Positions 61,209 to 64,000 of a DNA stretch of 64,000 nucleotides are shown here, in pieces; position 1 is the stretch's first letter; the number at the start of each line of letters is the position of its first letter. Under the pieces are notes generated by a model. That model was given only the letters and a program-made list of their open reading frames with translations, had not been told where the DNA came from and ran no database searches. The translations under genes and the position numbers were made by a program. The DNA comes from Rebecca billardiae RCC1528 (taxonomy: Eukaryota > Haptophyta), in the NCBI GenBank assembly GCA_965240325.2, contig OZ251229.1:1674001-1738000 (forward strand). Direction: 5' to 3'.

Positions 61209-64000
61209 CGGCGGCGGGCTCGGCGGCGGAGAGGGCGGTGGCGGTGGAGGCGGGCTCGGCGGCGGCGGGCTCGGCGGCGGAGCCGGCGGCGGCGAGGGCG
61301 GCGGCGGCGGCGGTGGGCTCGGCGGCGGCGGGCTTGGCGGCGGAGCCGGCGGCGGCGAGGGCGGCGGCGGCGGCGGTGGGCGCGGTGGCGGAGGCGGTGG
61401 TGATGGGCTCGGCGGAGGAGGCGGAGGCGACGGCGGCGGAGACGGCGAAGCGTTGGGTGGCGGCGACGGGCTGGGTGGCGGTGGCGGTGGCGACGGTGGC
61501 GGCGACGGGCCGGGCGGCGGTGGGCTGCTGGGCGGAGGCGGCTGCGCCGGCAGTGGCGACGGCGACGGCGGAGGCGGCGGCGACGGGCTAGGTGGCGGTG
61601 GTGGAGGCGACGGTGGCGGCGACGGGCCGGGCGGCGGCGGGCTACTGGGCGGCGGCGATGGCGGTGGCGGCGGCGGCGAGCTCGGTGGTGGGCTGGGTGG
61701 CGGAGGCGGCGGAGAGCTCGGTGGTGGGCTGGGTGGCGGAGGCGGCGGCGAGCTCGGTGGTGGGCTGGGTGGCGGAGGCGGTGGCGAGCTCGGTGGTGGG
61801 CTGGGTGGCGGAGGCGGCGGAGAGCTCGGTGGTGGGCTCGGCGGAGGGGGCGGTGGTGAGCGTGGTGGGGGCGAAGGCGGCGGAGGCGGCGGAGAGCTCG
61901 GTGGTGGGCTGGGTGGCGGAGGCGGCGGAGAGCTCTGTGGTGGGCTGGGTGGCGGAGGTGGCGGCGAGCTCGGTGGTGGGCTGGGTGGCGGAGGCGGCGG
62001 AGAGCTCTGTGGTGGGCTGGGTGGCGGAGGCGGCGGAGAGCTCGGTGGTGGGCTGGGTGGCGGAGGCGGCGGCGAGCTCGGTGGTGGGCTGGGTGGCGGA
62101 GGCGGCGGCGAGCTCGGTGGTGGGCTGGGTGGCGGAGGTGGCGGCGAGCTCGGTGGTGGGCTGGGTGGCGGAGGCGGCGGCGAGCTCGGTGGTGGGCAGG
62201 GTGGCGGAGGCGGCGGCGAGCTCGGTGGTGGGCTGGGTGGCGGAGGCGGCGGAGAGCTCGGTGGTGGGCTGGGTGGCGGAGGCGGCGGCGAGCTCGGTGG
62301 TGGGCTGGGTGGCGGAGGCGGCGGAGAGCTCGGTGGTGGGCTGGGTGGCGGAGGCGGCGGCGAGATCGGTGGTGGGCTGGGTGGCGGAGGCGGCGGCGAG
62401 CTCGGTGGTGGGCTGGGTGGCGGAGGCGGCGGCGAGCTCGGTGGTGGGCTGGGTGGCGGAGGCGGCGGCGAGCTCGGTGGTGGGCTGGGTGGCAGAGGCG
62501 GCGGCGAGCTCGGTGGTGGGCTGGGTGGCGGAGGCGGAGGCGAGCTCGGTGGTGGGCTGGGTGGCGGAGGCGGTGGCGAGCTCGGTGGTGGGCTGGGTGG
62601 CGGAGGCGGCGGAGAGCTCGGTGGTGGGCTCGGCGGAGGGGGCGGTGGTGAGTGTGGTGGGGGCGAAGGCGGCGGAGGCGGCGGAGAGCTCGGTGGTGGG
62701 CTGGGTGGCGGAGGCGGAGGCGAGCTCGGTGGTGGGCTGGGTGGCGGAGGTGGCGGCGAGCTCGGTGGTGGGCTGGGTGGCGGAGGCGGCGGCGAGCTCG
62801 GTGGTGGGCTGGGTGGCGGAGGCGGCGGCGAGCTCGGTGGTGGGCTGGGTGGCGGAGGCGGCGGAGAGCTCGGTGGTGGGCTGGGTGGCGGAGGCGGCGG
62901 AGAGCTCGGTGGTGGGCTCGGCGGAGGGGGCGGTGGTGAGCGCGGTGGGGGCGAAGGCGGCGGAGGCGGCGGCGAACTCGGCGGTCGGCTGGGCAAAGGC
63001 GGAGGCGACGGCGAAGCGTTGGGCGGCGGCGATGGTGAAGGTGGCGGCGGTGGTGGCGACGGTGGGGGTGCCGGCTCGGGTGGCGATGGCGACGGTGGAG
63101 GCGGCGGCGACGGGCTGGGCGGCGGTGGCGGAGGCGATGGCGGAGGCGACGGCGAAGCGTTGGGCGGCGGCGATGGTGAAGGTGGCGGCGGTGGTGGCGA
63201 CGGTGGCGGCGCAGGCTCGGGTGGCGACGGCGATGGCGGTGGAGGCGGCGACGGGCTCGGCGGCGGCGGCGGAGGCGATGGCGGAGGCGACGGCGAAGCG
63301 TTGGGCGGCGGCGATGGTGAAGGTGGCGGCGGTGGTGGCGACGGTGGCGGCGCCGGCTCGGGTGGCGACGGCGATGGCGGTGGAGGCGGCGATGGGCTCG
63401 GCGGCGGTGGCGGAGGCGACGGTGGCGGCGCAGGCTCGGGTGGCGACGGCGATGGCGGTGGAGGCGGCGACGGGCTGGGCGGCGGCGGCGGAGGCGATGG
63501 CGGAGGCGACGGCGAAGCGTTGGGCGGCGGCGATGGTGAAGGCGGCGGCGGTGGTGGCGACGGTGGCGGCGAAGGCTCGGGTGGCGACGGCGATGGCGGT
63601 GGAGGCGGCGACGGGCTCGGCGGCGGCGGCGGAGGCGATGGCGGAGGCGACGGCGAAGCGTTGGGCGGCGGCGATGGTGAAGGCGGCGGCGGTGGTGGCG
63701 ACGGTGGGGGCGCCGGCTCGGATGGCGATGGCGACGGTGGAGGCGGCGGCGATGGGCTGGGCGGCGGTGGCGGTGGCGAAGGCGGAGGCGACGGCGAAGC
63801 GTTGGGCGGCGGCGATGGTGAAGGCGGCGGCGGTGGTGGCGACGGTGGCGGCGCCGGCTCGGGTGGCGACGGCGATGGCGGTGGAGGCGGCGATGGGCTC
63901 GGCGGCGGTGGCGGAGGCGACGGTGGCGGCGCAGGCTCGGGTGGTGACGGCGATGGCGGTGGAGGCGGCGACGGGCTCGGCGGCGGCGGCGGAGGCGATG
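57162..64000 (-). CDS. Polycystin-1-like membrane protein with GPS site and giant Ser-Pro stalk (5' incomplete)
   Basis: The open frame runs from the right edge (63998) to TAG at 57162, at least 2278 aa; no start is in the window. From 64000 to ~60430 it encodes Ser-Pro repeats: ~47-aa units with NASPSPPP (62997-64000), ~36 copies of SPPPPPPSPPPS (61678-62990), then mixed SPPPPPPP blocks. A globular part (60420-59780) leads to a GPS site at about 59776-59650: CRFWGGAAWDGAGC, then CECTHLTDF with the HL-T cleavage triplet. Membrane segments follow near 59492-59565, 59160-59450 and 57190-57500. TSRQRVTVLYNTLLAELLLI and LPRRWKVLLAWSVHALLGLG resemble polycystin-1 transmembrane regions. Between them is a long cytosolic Ser/Asp/Pro-rich loop. 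Best reading: a wall-anchored mechanosensor. An adhesion-GPCR-like protein is the alternative. Confidence 0.82.
61678..62990 (-). repeat. 36-bp coding repeat (SPPPPPPSPPPS), ~36 copies
   Basis: On the plus strand the unit reads CTCGGTGGTGGGCTGGGTGG plus 16 more bases. The period of 36 bp is nearly exact and preserves the frame. It also creates spurious plus-strand Arg/Ala/Trp ORFs. Confidence 0.95.
62997..64000 (-). repeat. 141-bp coding repeat (47 aa, with NASPSPPP)
   Basis: The marker GGCGAAGCGTTGGG recurs near 63011, 63152, 63293, 63512, 63653 and 63793, with spacing 141 or 219 bp. Both are multiples of three. It continues beyond the window. Confidence 0.9.

Noticed and set aside
60563-62939. 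Plus-strand Ala/Val/Thr-rich and Arg/Trp-rich ORFs
   Set aside because: Antisense of the Ser-Pro repeat coding region. The minus-strand frame continues into GPS and membrane domains.

Overview
This window is nuclear DNA of a GC-rich eukaryotic microbe, most likely a photosynthetic protist. A haptophyte is my best guess and a pelagophyte or similar alga the alternative. The reasons are the very high GC in coding DNA, short GC-rich spliceosomal introns (104-192 nt) with a GTGCG donor in five of six cases, N-terminal signal and mitochondrial peptides, large multi-domain membrane proteins, hydroxyproline-type Ser-Pro repeats, von Willebrand D modules, and abundant satellites and MITE-like elements. 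There is no operon structure, Shine-Dalgarno signal, rRNA or recognisable tRNA.

Layout. 1-1003 (-): 5' part of a Zn2Cys6-type transcription-factor-like gene that runs off the left edge. 1004-8980: gene-poor, with a ~96-bp satellite, three copies of a ~150-bp MITE, two copies of a larger dispersed repeat, and a 523-bp TA-flanked element inserted in one of those copies. 8996-12901 (+): a protein with four cyclic-nucleotide-binding-like domains. 14224-20693 (+, one intron): a secreted Cys-rich, multi-span protein fused to nucleoside-hydrolase-like domains. 20694-24414: repeats and a decayed coiled-coil gene. 24415-26937 (-): a seven-span protein ending in a TIR-like domain. 27357-28049 (-): a small P-loop kinase, divergent from 28230-30443 (+, two introns), a mitochondrial FMN/Fe-S glutamate-synthase-type protein. 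31633-32802 (+): a TylF-type methyltransferase. 35439-37182 (+, one intron): a probable mitochondrial PUF-like repeat protein. 38660-50090: mostly repeats, namely a 26-copy ~110-bp minisatellite, a 159-bp array, nested 0.4-kb inverted repeats, AT-rich islands and weak exon-like fragments. 50091-52445 (-, one intron): a DUF2252 ectodomain with one membrane segment. 52956-56603 (-): a secreted VWD/Cys-rich repeat protein. 57162-64000 (-, 5' incomplete): a polycystin-1-like membrane protein with a GPS site and an enormous Ser-Pro-rich stalk.

Functional picture. The right-hand 14 kb holds three cell-surface or wall-type genes on one strand. The centre holds sensory or signalling membrane proteins (TIR-like, nucleoside-hydrolase fusion, cyclic-nucleotide sensor) between housekeeping and organelle genes. 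No pathway is shared in an obvious way. The most unusual items are the domain fusions and the repeat structures. Several members of one dispersed palindromic family sit in the intergenic gaps.
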